This document shows, piece by piece, positions 29,493-38,834 of a stretch of DNA of 64,000 bases. Numbering within the stretch: the first letter of the stretch is position 1; each line of letters opens with the position of its first letter. Both the position numbers and the translations under genes were made by a program. This DNA comes from VXYL01 sp965116935 (GTDB lineage Bacteria; Pseudomonadota; Gammaproteobacteria; Pseudomonadales; Azotimanducaceae), in contig OZ220737.1 of assembly GCA_965116935.1 (NCBI GenBank), positions 2,790,001-2,854,000 on the forward strand, written 5' to 3'. The notes below the pieces were generated by a model that searched no databases, was not told the DNA's origin, and saw nothing but the letters and a program-made list of their open reading frames with translations.

Positions 29493-30527
29493 TCAACTCG
29501 GATTCAAGTGCACCTTGATGGACTTGGTGGATTTGTCGAGCGCCGTGGCGAAGGCATCGTTGACCTGATCGAGGCCATAGCGATGCGTCACCAGGGTGCG
29601 GGCGGGCTCGGCGTAGTCCGCCATCACGTCTAGCGCCACCTGATAGTCGGCCCGACCTTCGCTGGCGGCGTAGGTCATGGAACCGACGATCTCGATCTCG
29701 CGCAGCGCAAGGTGCAGCGCGTTGATGGTCACTTCCGGCTCGGTGAAGACTCCGAGCACCACCAGCCGGCCCTTGGGCCGCAACACTAGCTGGGCGGTGC
29801 GCAGGGTATCGCCGCTTCCACCCACGGTTTCCACCGACACGTCCACGGCTTGCTCGCGCGCCAGTTCCTTCATCCGCTCCCTGCCGGCTTCGTCGTCGCC
29901 CACGACCTCGTCCGCACCAAGCCGTAGCGCCGCCGCTTGCTGGTGTGGGTGCCGGGCGAGGACGATGACGCGGGCACCGTTGGCGCGCGCCGCGAGGATT
30001 GCCGTGAGGCCAATCGTGCCGGCCCCGACGATGAACACCGTCTCGTGGCCGCGCAGGTCCGCCTTGTGGAAGCCGTGTACCGAGCAGGCCAGGGGTTCCG
30101 CCAGCGCGCCGAGTTCGGCATCGACGCCGGACGGTGCCCGGTACGCCGTGTTGGCCGGAATGGTGGCGAGTTCGCTCATGCCGCCATCCACCCGTTCGCC
30201 TACCAAGCCGCGGTCGTCGCAGACGTGGTAGTCGCCGGAAGCGCAGAACATGCACATGCCGCAACGCAGGAGCGGTTCCACGCCCACGAGGTCGCCTTCC
30301 TTGACGTGCCGCACGCCGCCGCCAACCGCGGTGACGGTGCCGGCCAGTTCGTGCCCCGGCGTGACGCCGGCGCGGGGAGAGAATTGGCCGCGATAGAAAT
30401 GCAGGTCCGAACCGCAGATGCCGACGCTGCCGATGGCGACCTGCACCTCCCCTTGGCCGGGCGCGTTCGGTTCAGCCTCCTGCACCGCCAAGGTTCCGGT
30501 TTCCGTCCAGCGAGCTGACTTGACCAT
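29493..30527 (-). CDS. Zinc-dependent medium-chain alcohol dehydrogenase
   Basis: A 344-residue MDR-family NAD(P)-dependent dehydrogenase. The catalytic zinc site is CGSDLHFY plus GHELAGTVTAVG, and the structural zinc loop is CGMCMFCASGDYHVC. The Rossmann motif is VGAGTIGLTA. The pattern is closest to threonine/sorbitol-type dehydrogenases; the substrate is not readable. It lies next to a CoA-transferase gene, but a repeat separates them, so co-transcription is uncertain. Confidence 0.92.
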   Translation of the reverse strand: MVKSARWTETGTLAVQEAEPNAPGQGEVQVAIGSVGICGSDLHFYRGQFSPRAGVTPGHELAGTVTAVGGGVRHVKEGDLVGVEPLLRCGMCMFCASGDYHVCDDRGLVGERVDGGMSELATIPANTAYRAPSGVDAELGALAEPLACSVHGFHKADLRGHETVFIVGAGTIGLTAILAARANGARVIVLARHPHQQAAALRLGADEVVGDDEAGRERMKELAREQAVDVSVETVGGSGDTLRTAQLVLRPKGRLVVLGVFTEPEVTINALHLALREIEIVGSMTYAASEGRADYQVALDVMADYAEPARTLVTHRYGLDQVNDAFATALDKSTKSIKVHLNPS

Positions 30528-30537
30528 GCTCTTGCTC

Positions 30538-30711
30538 CTAGCGCCCTATGTACTTGAAAGGACGGACCTCTGGAGGGAAGGCATTCTGCCTTCCCAGCGC
30601 GCACCTGCGCGCTTGCTTCGTTGCGGGTATGCGGAAGACGCGCCTGTCGGCGCGTAGGGAAGGCAGAATGCCTTCCCTCCAAAGGCCCACGCCAGTCCTG
30701 ACATGCCCTAC
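30538..30711. repeat. Family A repeat between ADH and CoA-transferase genes
   Basis: It runs from CTAG at 30538 to CTAC at 30708. The outer hairpins are intact; the interior is slightly longer than in other copies. The right end supplies the TAG stop of the CoA-transferase gene (30708-30710), and the left end lies 10 nt upstream of the dehydrogenase start. Confidence 0.85.
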
Positions 30712-31925
30712 GAAAACCGGGCCGGGTCGCCGATCACGCCGTTGTCGCGAAGCTCGGCCAGTTCGCTCGCGCCGAGCCCGAGGTCCGCGCCGAGCACCTC
30801 GTCGGTGTGCTCGCCGAGACGCGGCGGCCGCTCCATCGCCACGCTCGACTCGGACATGCGTGGGGCGAACCCCAGCATGGGCACGCGGCCGTGCACCGGC
30901 AGGTCCATCTCGTGCACGAAGCCGCGTTCGGTCAGATGCCGGTCGTGATGCAGTTCCGCCGTGTCGAGACAGGCCGAGCACGGCACCCCGGCGGCGGCGA
31001 TGGCCTCCATCGCCTCGTATTTCGTGCGCTCGCTGCACCAAGAGCGGATCTCTTCGTAGAGGGCATCGCCGTTCGCCATGCGCTCCCGCATGTTGTCGAA
31101 GCGGGGGTCGATCAGAAGGTCGCCGCGATCCATCGCCGCACACAGGCCGTCCCAGTGATCCTGGTTCACCGGCATCAGGTAGATGTAGTCGTTCGGGCCG
31201 AAGGGCTTGCAGGGGTAGATGTTCACCGGCGGCAAGCCACCGGCGTTGCCGGAACGCGGCGTCGCCTTGGTGCCCCAGGCGGAGCCGATGTAGGCGCGGG
31301 TGCGCACGTAGTAGGCCATCGCCTCCTGCATCGACAGCTCAATCTCCTGGCCTTCGCCGGTGCGCTGCCTCTGCACATAGGCGGCGAGAATCGACATGGC
31401 CGCCTGCACGCCGGTGCCCGAGTCGCCGGTGGTGGGGCCGGGCATCATCGGTGGGCCGTCGGCCTCGCCGGTGATGGAGAAGGCGCCGGCGGCGGCCTGC
31501 GCCACCATGTCCATGCAGCGAAAGCCGGAGTAGGGTCCCGTGGTGCCGAAGCCCTTGATGCGCGCATAGATGATGCCGGGGTGGATGGCCTTGAGCACGT
31601 CGTAGCCGATGTCGAGCCGTTCGACGACGCCAGGGCCATAGTTCTCCACGAACACGTCGAACTTCGGCACCAGCGCCAGGAAGAGGTCGCGCCCGGATTC
31701 GCTCCGAAGGTTGAGGGCGAGGCTGCGCTTGTTCGCGTTCCAGGCGCAGAAGTAGGCGGAGTAATCCTTGTTTGCGGAGCGCCCGACGCCGCGGCCCGGG
31801 TCGCCGTATTCCGGCGCCTCGACCTTCACCACATCGGCGCCGAACCACGCCAGCGCCTGCGTACACGAGGTGCCAGCCTCGTATTGCGTCATGTCGAGTA
31901 CCCGGAGCCCGTCGAGCGCGGCCAT
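30708..31925 (-). CDS. CaiB/BaiF (type III) CoA-transferase
   Basis: A 405-residue family III CoA-transferase that moves CoA between acyl groups. Family blocks are GLRVLDMTQYEAGTSCTQALAWFGADVVKVEAPEYGDPGR, NKRSLALNLRSESGRDLF, FVENYGPGVVERLDIGYD, and the catalytic region GPTTGDSGTG with the conserved Asp. The C-terminus has PRLGEHTDEVLG. ATG 31925 is chosen because GGAG lies 6 nt upstream; ATG 31955 is an alternative. Substrate unknown. Confidence 0.92.
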   Translation of the reverse strand: MAALDGLRVLDMTQYEAGTSCTQALAWFGADVVKVEAPEYGDPGRGVGRSANKDYSAYFCAWNANKRSLALNLRSESGRDLFLALVPKFDVFVENYGPGVVERLDIGYDVLKAIHPGIIYARIKGFGTTGPYSGFRCMDMVAQAAAGAFSITGEADGPPMMPGPTTGDSGTGVQAAMSILAAYVQRQRTGEGQEIELSMQEAMAYYVRTRAYIGSAWGTKATPRSGNAGGLPPVNIYPCKPFGPNDYIYLMPVNQDHWDGLCAAMDRGDLLIDPRFDNMRERMANGDALYEEIRSWCSERTKYEAMEAIAAAGVPCSACLDTAELHHDRHLTERGFVHEMDLPVHGRVPMLGFAPRMSESSVAMERPPRLGEHTDEVLGADLGLGASELAELRDNGVIGDPARFS

Positions 31926-32019
31926 ATGCATCTCCAGAGCGTGCGGCAATGGCATGAGTGTACGGGAAAAGCGGAACGCGCATGGAGTCGTTGACGGGCG
32001 ATCCTAGGCGCCCCCGCTT

Positions 32020-32109
32020 GGGGGGCTGATGGACCTAATGCTGATGCGCCACGGCTTTCGGATTGCAATCGTGACCAAAGAGGACCGCGACGGCTTCGTC
32101 GAACCGTGA
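32020..32109 (+). pseudogene. Fic-domain remnant
   Basis: The frame reads LMDLMLMRHGFRIAIVTKEDRDGFVEP, then stop. This resembles the segment after the HPFxxGNGR motif in Fic proteins (RLLMNLLLMRAGYP.AIIRKEDR). The catalytic motif itself is absent. It lies immediately upstream of the ATPase/HNH pair, so it is probably a trace of an earlier defence or toxin gene. The rest of 31926-32292 shows no gene. Confidence 0.45.
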
Positions 32110-32292
32110 TTCAGCGTCTGCTTGCCGTGGCGTACACTAGGTGGGTCAAGGCTCACAGAGCAGTCGGGGCGCGTCACGGAGCAGGGGCCCGACGCTTGAG
32201 TGTTTTCCGGGGCGGAAGTCGCGCCGTCCAACGCCTATGCGACGGAGGTTCGGGGTCTGTCGAGCATATGGGCAGGGTGACCGGAGGCAGCC

Positions 32293-33600
32293 ATGCTGAA
32301 GCGGTTGAAACTGAGCAATGTTGGCCCCGCCCCAGAGTTGGCGGTCGATTTCGGCAAGCGGCTGAACCTCCTGACCGGGGACAATGGCCTCGGCAAGAGC
32401 TTCCTGCTCGACGTGGGGTGGTGGGCCATGACCCGGCGGTGGCCTGCCGAGGTGAATCCAGGCATCGCCGCCGGCATGCCTGCTCGCCCGGCCCGTCTGG
32501 GACGGGCGTCGATCGAGTTCTCCTTTTCTGGCAAAAGCACGGACGAGAACTACGTCAGCAGCTTTCGACCGGAGGAACAATCGTGGATAGGTCGGCCGGG
32601 GCGCCCAGCCAACCCGGGGCTCGTGCTCTACGCAATGTCGGACGGCAGTTTCGCCGTCTGGGATCCGGCGCGCAATTACTGGCAAACACCCCGTGGCTTT
32701 GAGCTGCTCCCTAGGGACGAGCCTGTTGCCGAACGCCCACCCGCCTACGTATTCAATCCCACCGAGATCTGGAACGGGCGGGAGGGGGAGGATGGCACTT
32801 CGCTCTGCAATGGCTTGATCAGGGACTGGGCCAGCTGGCAGAAGGAAAACGGAGTTGCCTATGAACGCTTGATAAAGCTGCTTGCCACCCTCGCGCCTCC
32901 GGGCAACGGCCCTTTGGCGCCGGGGCCCTTGACGCGCATCAGCATTGACGACCAGCGCGACATGCCGACTGTCCACATGCCGTACCTTGCGGACGTACCC
33001 GTCGTTCATGCGTCATCAGCCGTGCGGCGCATCATTGCCCTCGCGTATTTCCTGATCTGGGCGTGGGAAGAGCATCGGCGGGCGGCGCGGTTGCGTCAAT
33101 TGGACGAGACGAATCAGATCGTCCTTTTCATCGACGAGGTCGAAGCCCATCTCCACCCCTCTTGGCAACGCACCATCGTCCGAACTCTATTGTCCGCAAT
33201 GAAGACACTCGCCGACGAAAGCGCGGAAGTGCAACTCGTCGCCACGACGCACTCGCCGCTGGTCATGGCTTCCGTTGAACCGTTTTTCGATCCGTCCACC
33301 GACGCTTGGTTTGACCTCGACCTGGAAGTCGCTACCGTTCAACTGCGCAAGCGGGACTTCGAGCGGCACGGCGATGCTGAGGCATGGCTCACTAGCGAGG
33401 CGTTTGATCAGAAGAGCAGTCGGGCGCCTGAGTATGAGGAACTCGTGGATCGCGCCGCTCGGCTTTTGGATCAGGACAACCCCGACGCGACCGCGGTAAC
33501 TGACATGAACAGGGAGCTGTTGAAGTCCTTGGACCCGCTGGCCGACGAGTTTCTGCTGCGATGGCAGCACATCTGTCGCCGAAAAGGTTGGCTCGATTGA
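32293..33600 (+). CDS. AAA family ATPase, Septu-like (PtuA-type)
   Basis: A 435-residue SMC/ABC-like ATPase. Walker A is GDNGLGKS (residues 29-36), the signature-like block ASSAVRRIIALAYFLIW is near 240-256, Walker B is VLFIDEVEAHLHP (Asp281, Glu282), and the switch His is in TTHSPLVMAS (His320). The start has a CCGGAGG ribosome-binding site. It overlaps the next gene by 40 bp. An ATPase of this type coupled to an HNH nuclease is the layout of Septu anti-phage systems and of some retron effectors. No reverse transcriptase or ncRNA was seen, so a Septu-like two-gene system is the better fit. Confidence 0.8.
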   Translation: MLKRLKLSNVGPAPELAVDFGKRLNLLTGDNGLGKSFLLDVGWWAMTRRWPAEVNPGIAAGMPARPARLGRASIEFSFSGKSTDENYVSSFRPEEQSWIGRPGRPANPGLVLYAMSDGSFAVWDPARNYWQTPRGFELLPRDEPVAERPPAYVFNPTEIWNGREGEDGTSLCNGLIRDWASWQKENGVAYERLIKLLATLAPPGNGPLAPGPLTRISIDDQRDMPTVHMPYLADVPVVHASSAVRRIIALAYFLIWAWEEHRRAARLRQLDETNQIVLFIDEVEAHLHPSWQRTIVRTLLSAMKTLADESAEVQLVATTHSPLVMASVEPFFDPSTDAWFDLDLEVATVQLRKRDFERHGDAEAWLTSEAFDQKSSRAPEYEELVDRAARLLDQDNPDATAVTDMNRELLKSLDPLADEFLLRWQHICRRKGWLD

Positions 33601-34204
33601 TCCCTGTTGATCCGCAGCCGGAACCGGAGGATTTCGAGGTCAAGGTACGCAAGCCGGGTACCGATTGGCTAGCGGCAAACGGCATCGCCGCACAGTCGCC
33701 ACTGCCCAAAGGAACGACGCTACGCCCCTATTGGACTGAGGCGCTTGAGGAACTTGGAGCCGCCTACTCGTATGTTTGTTCCTACTTTGCCGTTCGCATT
33801 GACATTGTGACGGCGACCTCACGACGGATCATTTCATCCCGAAGTCGAAGTGGCCGGTCTGTGCCTACGAGTGGAGCAACTTCCGTCTAGCCTGTCTGCG
33901 AGCCAACCGCCGCAAACACGAACACGAAGACGTGCTGGACCCGATTGGGCTCGCGCCCGAGACCTTCCACCTGAATCTGTCAAATGGCTCGATACGGCCG
34001 AACCCCCACCTCGATGAACCGCTGATGGAGCGTGCGCGAAGGACGATCGCACGGCTGAACCTAGACGAGGCGAGGCTCCGTCGAAGGCGCGCCGCGGATT
34101 ACAGCGGATATCTCCGCAACGGAGGGGATGACCGTGCGCGAACGGTGCTGAGGCAGGTCTCCCCGTTCGTCTGGTGCGAGGCGGCCCGACAGGACCTGCT
34201 GTGA
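33561..34204 (+). pseudogene. HNH-type nuclease, Septu-like (PtuB-type), frameshifted
   Basis: Frame 1 (33561 to about 33815) encodes DWLAANGIAAQSPLPKGTTL and EELGAAYSYVCSYFAVRIDIVT. The protein then continues in another frame: DLTTDHFIPKSKWP, AYEWSNFRLACLRANRRK, HEDVLDPIGLAPETFHLNL, ending DLL at 34204. The DHFIPKS and LACLRANRRK blocks match the HNH core of PtuB-like proteins. One base appears to be missing at about 33811-33815. Both halves are otherwise intact over 215 residues, so this is a recent mutation, an assembly error or recoding. Confidence 0.72.
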
Positions 34205-34338
34205 CCGACTCTTTCCGAAGCCAAGGGCCGCTTGGGGTTTCGAGGGCCGTCAGGATGACCGTGCATCCCGATTTGCGGGCTGGTTGCGACGCTGGTAGTT
34301 TCGACTCGGCTGTAGACGAGACAAGGGAGGGATCGCCA

Positions 34339-35151
34339 ATGGCAGAACCCGCTTTGCAACAAACGGCGGTCACTGCGACGCCGGCGAGTGTGGCGCTTGG
34401 GGCGCGAGTGGACGGGATTGACCTCGCAGACGACAGTGGCGAGGCGATGGAGCACCTGCGCTCGCTCATGCGCGAGCACCACCTGCTGGTGTTGCCGGAG
34501 CAGGAGCTTTCGGCGCGGCAATTCGAGGCTTTCGGTCGGCGCTGGGGCGAGCTTTTGACGCACCCTGCCTCCAAGCACCGCGACACGCCCTATGTGCAAT
34601 GGATCGGGAGTCCAGGCCGGCACCTGAAGTTCTCCCCCGGCGTGCATCCTGCCGGTGGCGGCTGGCATTCGGACATGACCTGGCACTCGACGCCGCCTAT
34701 CATCTCTGGGCTCCACGCGCGGGAACTGCCGTCTTCCGGGGGCGACACACTGTTCGCCAACCAGCACAAGGCGTGGGACACGTTGGCCGAGGACCTGCGC
34801 GAGCGCGTGTCGAACATGACCGCGTTCCACACCGGCAAGGTGTTCGGGCCCGATGTCGAGGATTCCGAGCACCCGGTGGTGCGCACCCACGACGAAACGG
34901 GCCGCAAGGCGCTCTACGTGAATCCCAACTTCACGAAATACCTCATCGGGCTCGACGATGGCGAAAGTCAGGACCTGCTGTTTCGCCTGTTCTCGCACTG
35001 CACCCGGCCGGAGTTCACCTATCGGCACCAGTGGGACGTGGGCGACCTCGTGCTCTGGGACAACCGTTCGGTGATGCACTACGCGGTGGCGGACTACGAC
35101 GAGCGCCGCGTCATGCACCGCATCGTCGTGAAGGGCAGCAGGCCCCGGTAG
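34339..35151 (+). CDS. TauD/TfdA family Fe(II)/2-oxoglutarate dioxygenase
   Basis: A 270-residue dioxygenase that uses Fe(II) and 2-oxoglutarate. The iron ligands are His-x-Asp in GGWHSDMTWH and the distal His in NRSVMHYAVADYD; the 2-oxoglutarate arginine is in RRVMHRIVV. Other blocks: VLPEQELSARQFEAFGRRWG, LPSSGGDTLFANQ, NPNFTKYLIGL. The family oxidises taurine, 2,4-D, carnitine-type and other substrates; which one is not readable. The start is set by AAGGGAGGG 7 nt upstream. Confidence 0.93.
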   Translation: MAEPALQQTAVTATPASVALGARVDGIDLADDSGEAMEHLRSLMREHHLLVLPEQELSARQFEAFGRRWGELLTHPASKHRDTPYVQWIGSPGRHLKFSPGVHPAGGGWHSDMTWHSTPPIISGLHARELPSSGGDTLFANQHKAWDTLAEDLRERVSNMTAFHTGKVFGPDVEDSEHPVVRTHDETGRKALYVNPNFTKYLIGLDDGESQDLLFRLFSHCTRPEFTYRHQWDVGDLVLWDNRSVMHYAVADYDERRVMHRIVVKGSRPR

Positions 35152-35232
35152 CGTTCTTCAGCGACGCCCGTGAGCAAAGCCCGCCGGCAACAACGGAGCA
35201 ACAGCCCCTGCTGTGCGAGGGCCTCGCTGGAC

Positions 35233-35418
35233 GGAGGGCGTCTCGCCCTCCAAGGCGTGCCGAAGGCGCGCACGCAGCGGAGCCGGCCAAGGCCACCGCA
35301 AGCACGTTCCAGACAACGCCAACAAAGCGCCAGCCGCGAACAGCGCCACCAACAAACCAGCCTCGACTCCTGACAGCCGTCACGCCTGACGGCGCGGGTG
35401 GAGGGCGAGGGCCGCCAA
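35233..35418. repeat. Family B repeat, third copy
   Basis: The left hairpin GGAGGGCG-TCT-CGCCCTCC is perfect. The interior matches 14411-14589 (CGCAGCGGAGCCGGCCAA; ACCAACAAACCAGCCTC), and the right hairpin is degraded. It fills most of the gap between the convergent dioxygenase and lptF genes. Confidence 0.85.
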
Positions 35419-35467
35419 ACCCCTCTAACGCTCGGGGTCTGGCCCCAGTCCCCACCTCTCCATAACC

Positions 35468-35509
35468 TTGCACCGCATACGCGGCGTTTCCGCCGCTCCT
35501 GCGGTGCAA
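35468..35509. terminator. Bidirectional hairpin between convergent genes
   Basis: Stem TTGCACCGCA / TGCGGTGCAA extended by GCGGCG / CGCCGC with loop TTTC. It is placed between the TauD-like gene and lptF, which converge here. Confidence 0.55.
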
Positions 35510-35582
35510 GCTCTTCGTGCCCTCCCTCCAACGAACGCGCCGGCAGCCAATCGACGCGGTCGCCGTCACCCTCGACCCTTCC

Positions 35583-36644
35583 TCAAGCCGGCGAGTAGCT
35601 CCTGCGCACCAGCCACCAAGCCAAGGCCGCGGCGATGATGTGTACCGGCCAAAGCCCAAGCGCGGCCGGCACGAAGCCACCAGCGATCGCGTTCTTGAGC
35701 AGCACGAGCGCCAGGTAGTAGCCGATGAAGAGCACGACGCCAGGCAGCACGGGTGCGAAACGGCCGCTGCGCGGCCGCACTCGCGCAACTCCAAGCGCGG
35801 CGAGCGCGGTGAGCAGCGTGAGGAAGGGCAGGGCGATGCGCCAATGCAGTTCGGCGGCGCCGCGTGCCGCCGTGATCTCAAGGGCATTGGTCGGCAAGGC
35901 GCGCTCGTCCACGGTGGGGCGAACGAACTCCTCTGGCTCGACGCGCTGATCCATGCGGGCAAAGCGCATGGAGGTGTAGGCATGGCCGCCGGGTTCGCCC
36001 TCGTGCCTCGCGCCGTCGTAAAGCACCAGCATGCGCTCGCCCGTGTTCGGGTCGCGGCGAATCGCCCCGTTCTTCGCCCATACGGTGACGTGCTTGGCGC
36101 CCTCTCGCTCGCTCATGAAAACATCCCGGAGGACGCCGGCGTCCGCGTCCACGTCCGCCGCATAGGTGACGCGCTTGCCGCCGGAGAAGGAGTGAAAGAC
36201 GCCAGCCTTGATGGCATCGAACTCCACCGCCGAGAGCTGATCCAGCGACACTTGCGCATAGGTGGCGCGCGCCGCCGGCGTCACCGCGAGCGACAGCCAG
36301 CCAACCAGAACCACGACGGGGGCCGTTGCCGCCAGCACCCACAGCACCAGCCGCGCCGGGTTCGCGCCGCCGCCGGTGAGCACCACGAACTCGCGTTCCG
36401 CATGCAGTCGCCCAAAGGTGAGCAGCAGCGCAAGAGTTAGCGCAAACGGCGCCGTCAACTGCACGAACTCCGGCACCCGCAACCCCAGCAGCAGCCATAC
36501 CGCGTCGGCGGTAAAGCGGCCCGTCGCAGCTTGCTGCAGGAAGCCGATGAGTCGTCCGCCCAGGCCAACAACCAAGAGCAGGGCAAACACCATGACAAAC
36601 ACGGCCAGCAGTTCCTTGGCGATATAGCGGAACGCGACGGACAT
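35583..36644 (-). CDS. lptF: LPS export permease LptF
   Basis: A 353-residue LptF/LptG-type permease of the LptBFG complex, which extracts lipopolysaccharide from the inner membrane. It has three N-terminal and three C-terminal membrane segments (VFVMVFALLLVVGLGG; FALTLALLLTFGRLHAE; VVLVGWLSLAV; FLTLLTALAALGVARVR; LPGVVLFIGYYLALVLL; LWPVHIIAAALAWWLV) around a periplasmic beta-jellyroll domain. It is divergent from pepA, the usual gammaproteobacterial order, which supports LptF over LptG. The usual downstream lptG is absent. Confidence 0.88.
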   Translation of the reverse strand: MSVAFRYIAKELLAVFVMVFALLLVVGLGGRLIGFLQQAATGRFTADAVWLLLGLRVPEFVQLTAPFALTLALLLTFGRLHAEREFVVLTGGGANPARLVLWVLAATAPVVVLVGWLSLAVTPAARATYAQVSLDQLSAVEFDAIKAGVFHSFSGGKRVTYAADVDADAGVLRDVFMSEREGAKHVTVWAKNGAIRRDPNTGERMLVLYDGARHEGEPGGHAYTSMRFARMDQRVEPEEFVRPTVDERALPTNALEITAARGAAELHWRIALPFLTLLTALAALGVARVRPRSGRFAPVLPGVVLFIGYYLALVLLKNAIAGGFVPAALGLWPVHIIAAALAWWLVRRSYSPA

Positions 36645-36792
36645 GTGCGGCCCTCCGTTGGTCGGCCCATCTTGCCCGAAGTGGCATCGCGGCCGGCCGG
36701 TGAGGATGATTCCGCGCGCCCCGGCCGTTACGGGGCGTTTCTTGGCGTGCGTACAATGCGACGCGATTTGACGACATGCGAGGCCCTACCCC

Positions 36793-38238
36793 ATGAGATT
36801 TGCGAGCAAGACCGGCAAGGCCGAAACCACCGCCGCCACCTGCCTTGTGCTGCCACGCCACCGGGCGTCGGCTGTGGCGGAGGCGTTGGGAGTCGCCGAG
36901 GCGGTGGAGCTCGCGCTGGCGGCGACACCGGCCAGGGAGGGGGCCCTTGTCACTATTCCGTTGCCGGGCAAGGTCAAGCGAATGGTTGCCGTGGGAAGCA
37001 ACGACGCCAAGGTCCAGGCGGAGCGCTTCCGCAAGGACATGGGCGCGGTTGCCAGGGCACTCGCGACGATGGATGTCGCGGATGCCACCGTGTGTGTGGG
37101 CGACTTCGAAGTCCCGGATCACGACACGGACTGGAAAGTGCGCACGGCCCTCGCGGCCGTGTCGGATGCCTGCTACCGCTTCAACGAGTACAAGTCCAAG
37201 CGGCCGAAGGCCGCCAGGTTGCGTCGCGTTTCTGCATTGGTGGTCCGCGCCGACAGCGCGGCCGCGGCAAGAGCCGTGCAGCACGCGCAAGCGCTCGACT
37301 CTGGCCTCGCCTTCGCGCGGGACCTTGGCAACCACCCGCCGAACATCTGCGACCCCACCTTCGTTGCCGAGGCGGCTTCGGGTCTCGCCGGCGAAGGCGT
37401 CAGCGTCGAGGTGAAGGACGAGGACGAGATGCGCGAACTCGGCATGGGCGCGTTTCTGTCGGTCTCCCAAGGCAGCGAAACCCCGGCCAAGATGGTCATC
37501 GTGCGCTACGACGGCGCCGAAGCCGATGCGGCGCCGTTCGTGCTCGTCGGCAAGGGCATCACCTTCGACACCGGTGGCATCAACATCAAGCCCACCGCCG
37601 GCATGGATCAGATGAAGTTCGACATGTGCGGCGCCGCCAGCGTCCTCGGCGCCGCCAAGGCCGCAATCGACGCCGCGCTCCCCATCAACCTCATCGCCAT
37701 CGCCGTGGCGGCGGAGAACATGCCGAGCGGGCGCGCGACTCGTCCGAGCGACATCGTCACCACCATGTCCGGCCAGACGGTGGAGATCATGAACACCGAC
37801 GCTGAGGGTCGCCTTGTGCTGTGCGACGCCCTCACCTATGTGGAGCGCTTCAAGCCGGCGGCGGTGGTGGATGTGGCCACCCTCACCGGAGCGCAGATCA
37901 CCGCCCTCGGCACCGTCGCTGCGGCCATGTATGCCAACAACGACGATCTTGCCGAGGCGCTCGAACGGGCCGCCACCTACGCCCACGACCGCATGTGGCG
38001 AATGCCGCTTTGGAACGACTATGCGGAGGACTTGCGCACACCGTTTGCGGATGTGAAGAACGTGGGCGGACGTGCCGGCTCGATTACCGCCGCCTGCTTC
38101 CTCGCTCGCTTCGCCAAGGCCTACCCGTGGGCACACCTCGACGTTGCCGGTCCCGCCATGCGCGGCGGCGCGGCTCGCGGCGCCACCGGTCGGCCCGTGT
38201 CGGCGTTGTTCCAATACCTCATCGACCAAGCCGCATGA
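36793..38238 (+). CDS. pepA: Leucyl aminopeptidase (M17)
   Basis: A 481-residue cytosolic aminopeptidase with two metal ions. The M17 signature NTDAEGRLVLCDAL is present, as are the metal-ligand blocks VGKGITFDTGGINIKP and MKFDMCGAASVLG, and PSGRATRPSDIV. E. coli PepA is also an Arg-box/Xer DNA-binding regulator, but that role cannot be read here. It is divergent from lptF and overlaps holC by ATGA, the conserved gammaproteobacterial arrangement. Confidence 0.95.
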   Translation: MRFASKTGKAETTAATCLVLPRHRASAVAEALGVAEAVELALAATPAREGALVTIPLPGKVKRMVAVGSNDAKVQAERFRKDMGAVARALATMDVADATVCVGDFEVPDHDTDWKVRTALAAVSDACYRFNEYKSKRPKAARLRRVSALVVRADSAAAARAVQHAQALDSGLAFARDLGNHPPNICDPTFVAEAASGLAGEGVSVEVKDEDEMRELGMGAFLSVSQGSETPAKMVIVRYDGAEADAAPFVLVGKGITFDTGGINIKPTAGMDQMKFDMCGAASVLGAAKAAIDAALPINLIAIAVAAENMPSGRATRPSDIVTTMSGQTVEIMNTDAEGRLVLCDALTYVERFKPAAVVDVATLTGAQITALGTVAAAMYANNDDLAEALERAATYAHDRMWRMPLWNDYAEDLRTPFADVKNVGGRAGSITAACFLARFAKAYPWAHLDVAGPAMRGGAARGATGRPVSALFQYLIDQAA

Positions 38239-38663
38239 GCACGCGCATCGACTTCTACCTGCTGCAAGACGTCGATGCCCTGGCCCGACGCCGCTTCTGC
38301 TGCCGTCTGGCACACCGGGCGGTGACCGGCGGCAATCGCGTCCATGTCCGCGCCGATGGCGAAGATGCGGAGGACCTCGACGCCCTGATGTGGGCCTACC
38401 CCCACGAACAGTTCCTGCCCCACGCCCGCCTGCGCGAGGGGGAAGCGCAGCAGGAGCCGGTGTTGATCTTCGGCCCGGAGCAGACCGCCAGCGGTGACGT
38501 GCTCATCAACCTGGGTCAGGATGTCCCAACTTGCATTCCCCGGTTCGAGCGCGTCGCCGAAATCGTCCTCGGCAGCGAACGCGCCGCCGGCCGCGACCGC
38601 TACCGCACCTACCGCGAAAGCGGCTACACCCTGTTCCATCACGAGGTGGACGACTGGGATTAG
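38235..38663 (+). CDS. holC: DNA polymerase III chi subunit
   Basis: A 142-residue HolC protein, which links the clamp loader to single-stranded DNA-binding protein. The opening TRIDFYLLQDVDALARRRFCCRLAHRAVTGGNRVHV, the block LWAYPHEQFLPHAR (here MWAYPHEQFLPHAR) and the C-terminal GRDRYRTYRESGYTLFHHEV are typical. The start overlaps the pepA stop by 4 bp. Confidence 0.93.
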   Translation: MSTRIDFYLLQDVDALARRRFCCRLAHRAVTGGNRVHVRADGEDAEDLDALMWAYPHEQFLPHARLREGEAQQEPVLIFGPEQTASGDVLINLGQDVPTCIPRFERVAEIVLGSERAAGRDRYRTYRESGYTLFHHEVDDWD

Positions 38664-38834
38664 CGACTGCCGTTCGCCCCCGCCACTCAAGGCTCCACTC
38701 CGAAGGGTGACTCGGCTTCGATGCACTCGGCGTGACGCCCGGCCGCGGACGGCAGGGATGCATGGCCGCCTCCCCACCACCGACAGGCACGTCTCGCGGG
38801 GTGAGGGCTGGTTGCACCTTTGGGCCCGTGGTTA

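Noticed and set aside
33805..33830. Programmed ribosomal frameshift in the HNH gene
   Set aside because: There is no slippery heptamer (X XXY YYZ) or downstream pseudoknot that I can see. A missing base is the simpler explanation, though raw reads would decide.
32293..34204. Retron with ATPase-HNH effector
   Set aside because: ATPase-HNH pairs also serve some retrons, but no reverse transcriptase frame or msr-msd-like repeat is present nearby.
35878..38313. 811-residue minus-strand frame across lptF and pepA
   Set aside because: It overlaps two well-supported genes in other frames and shows no domain motif.
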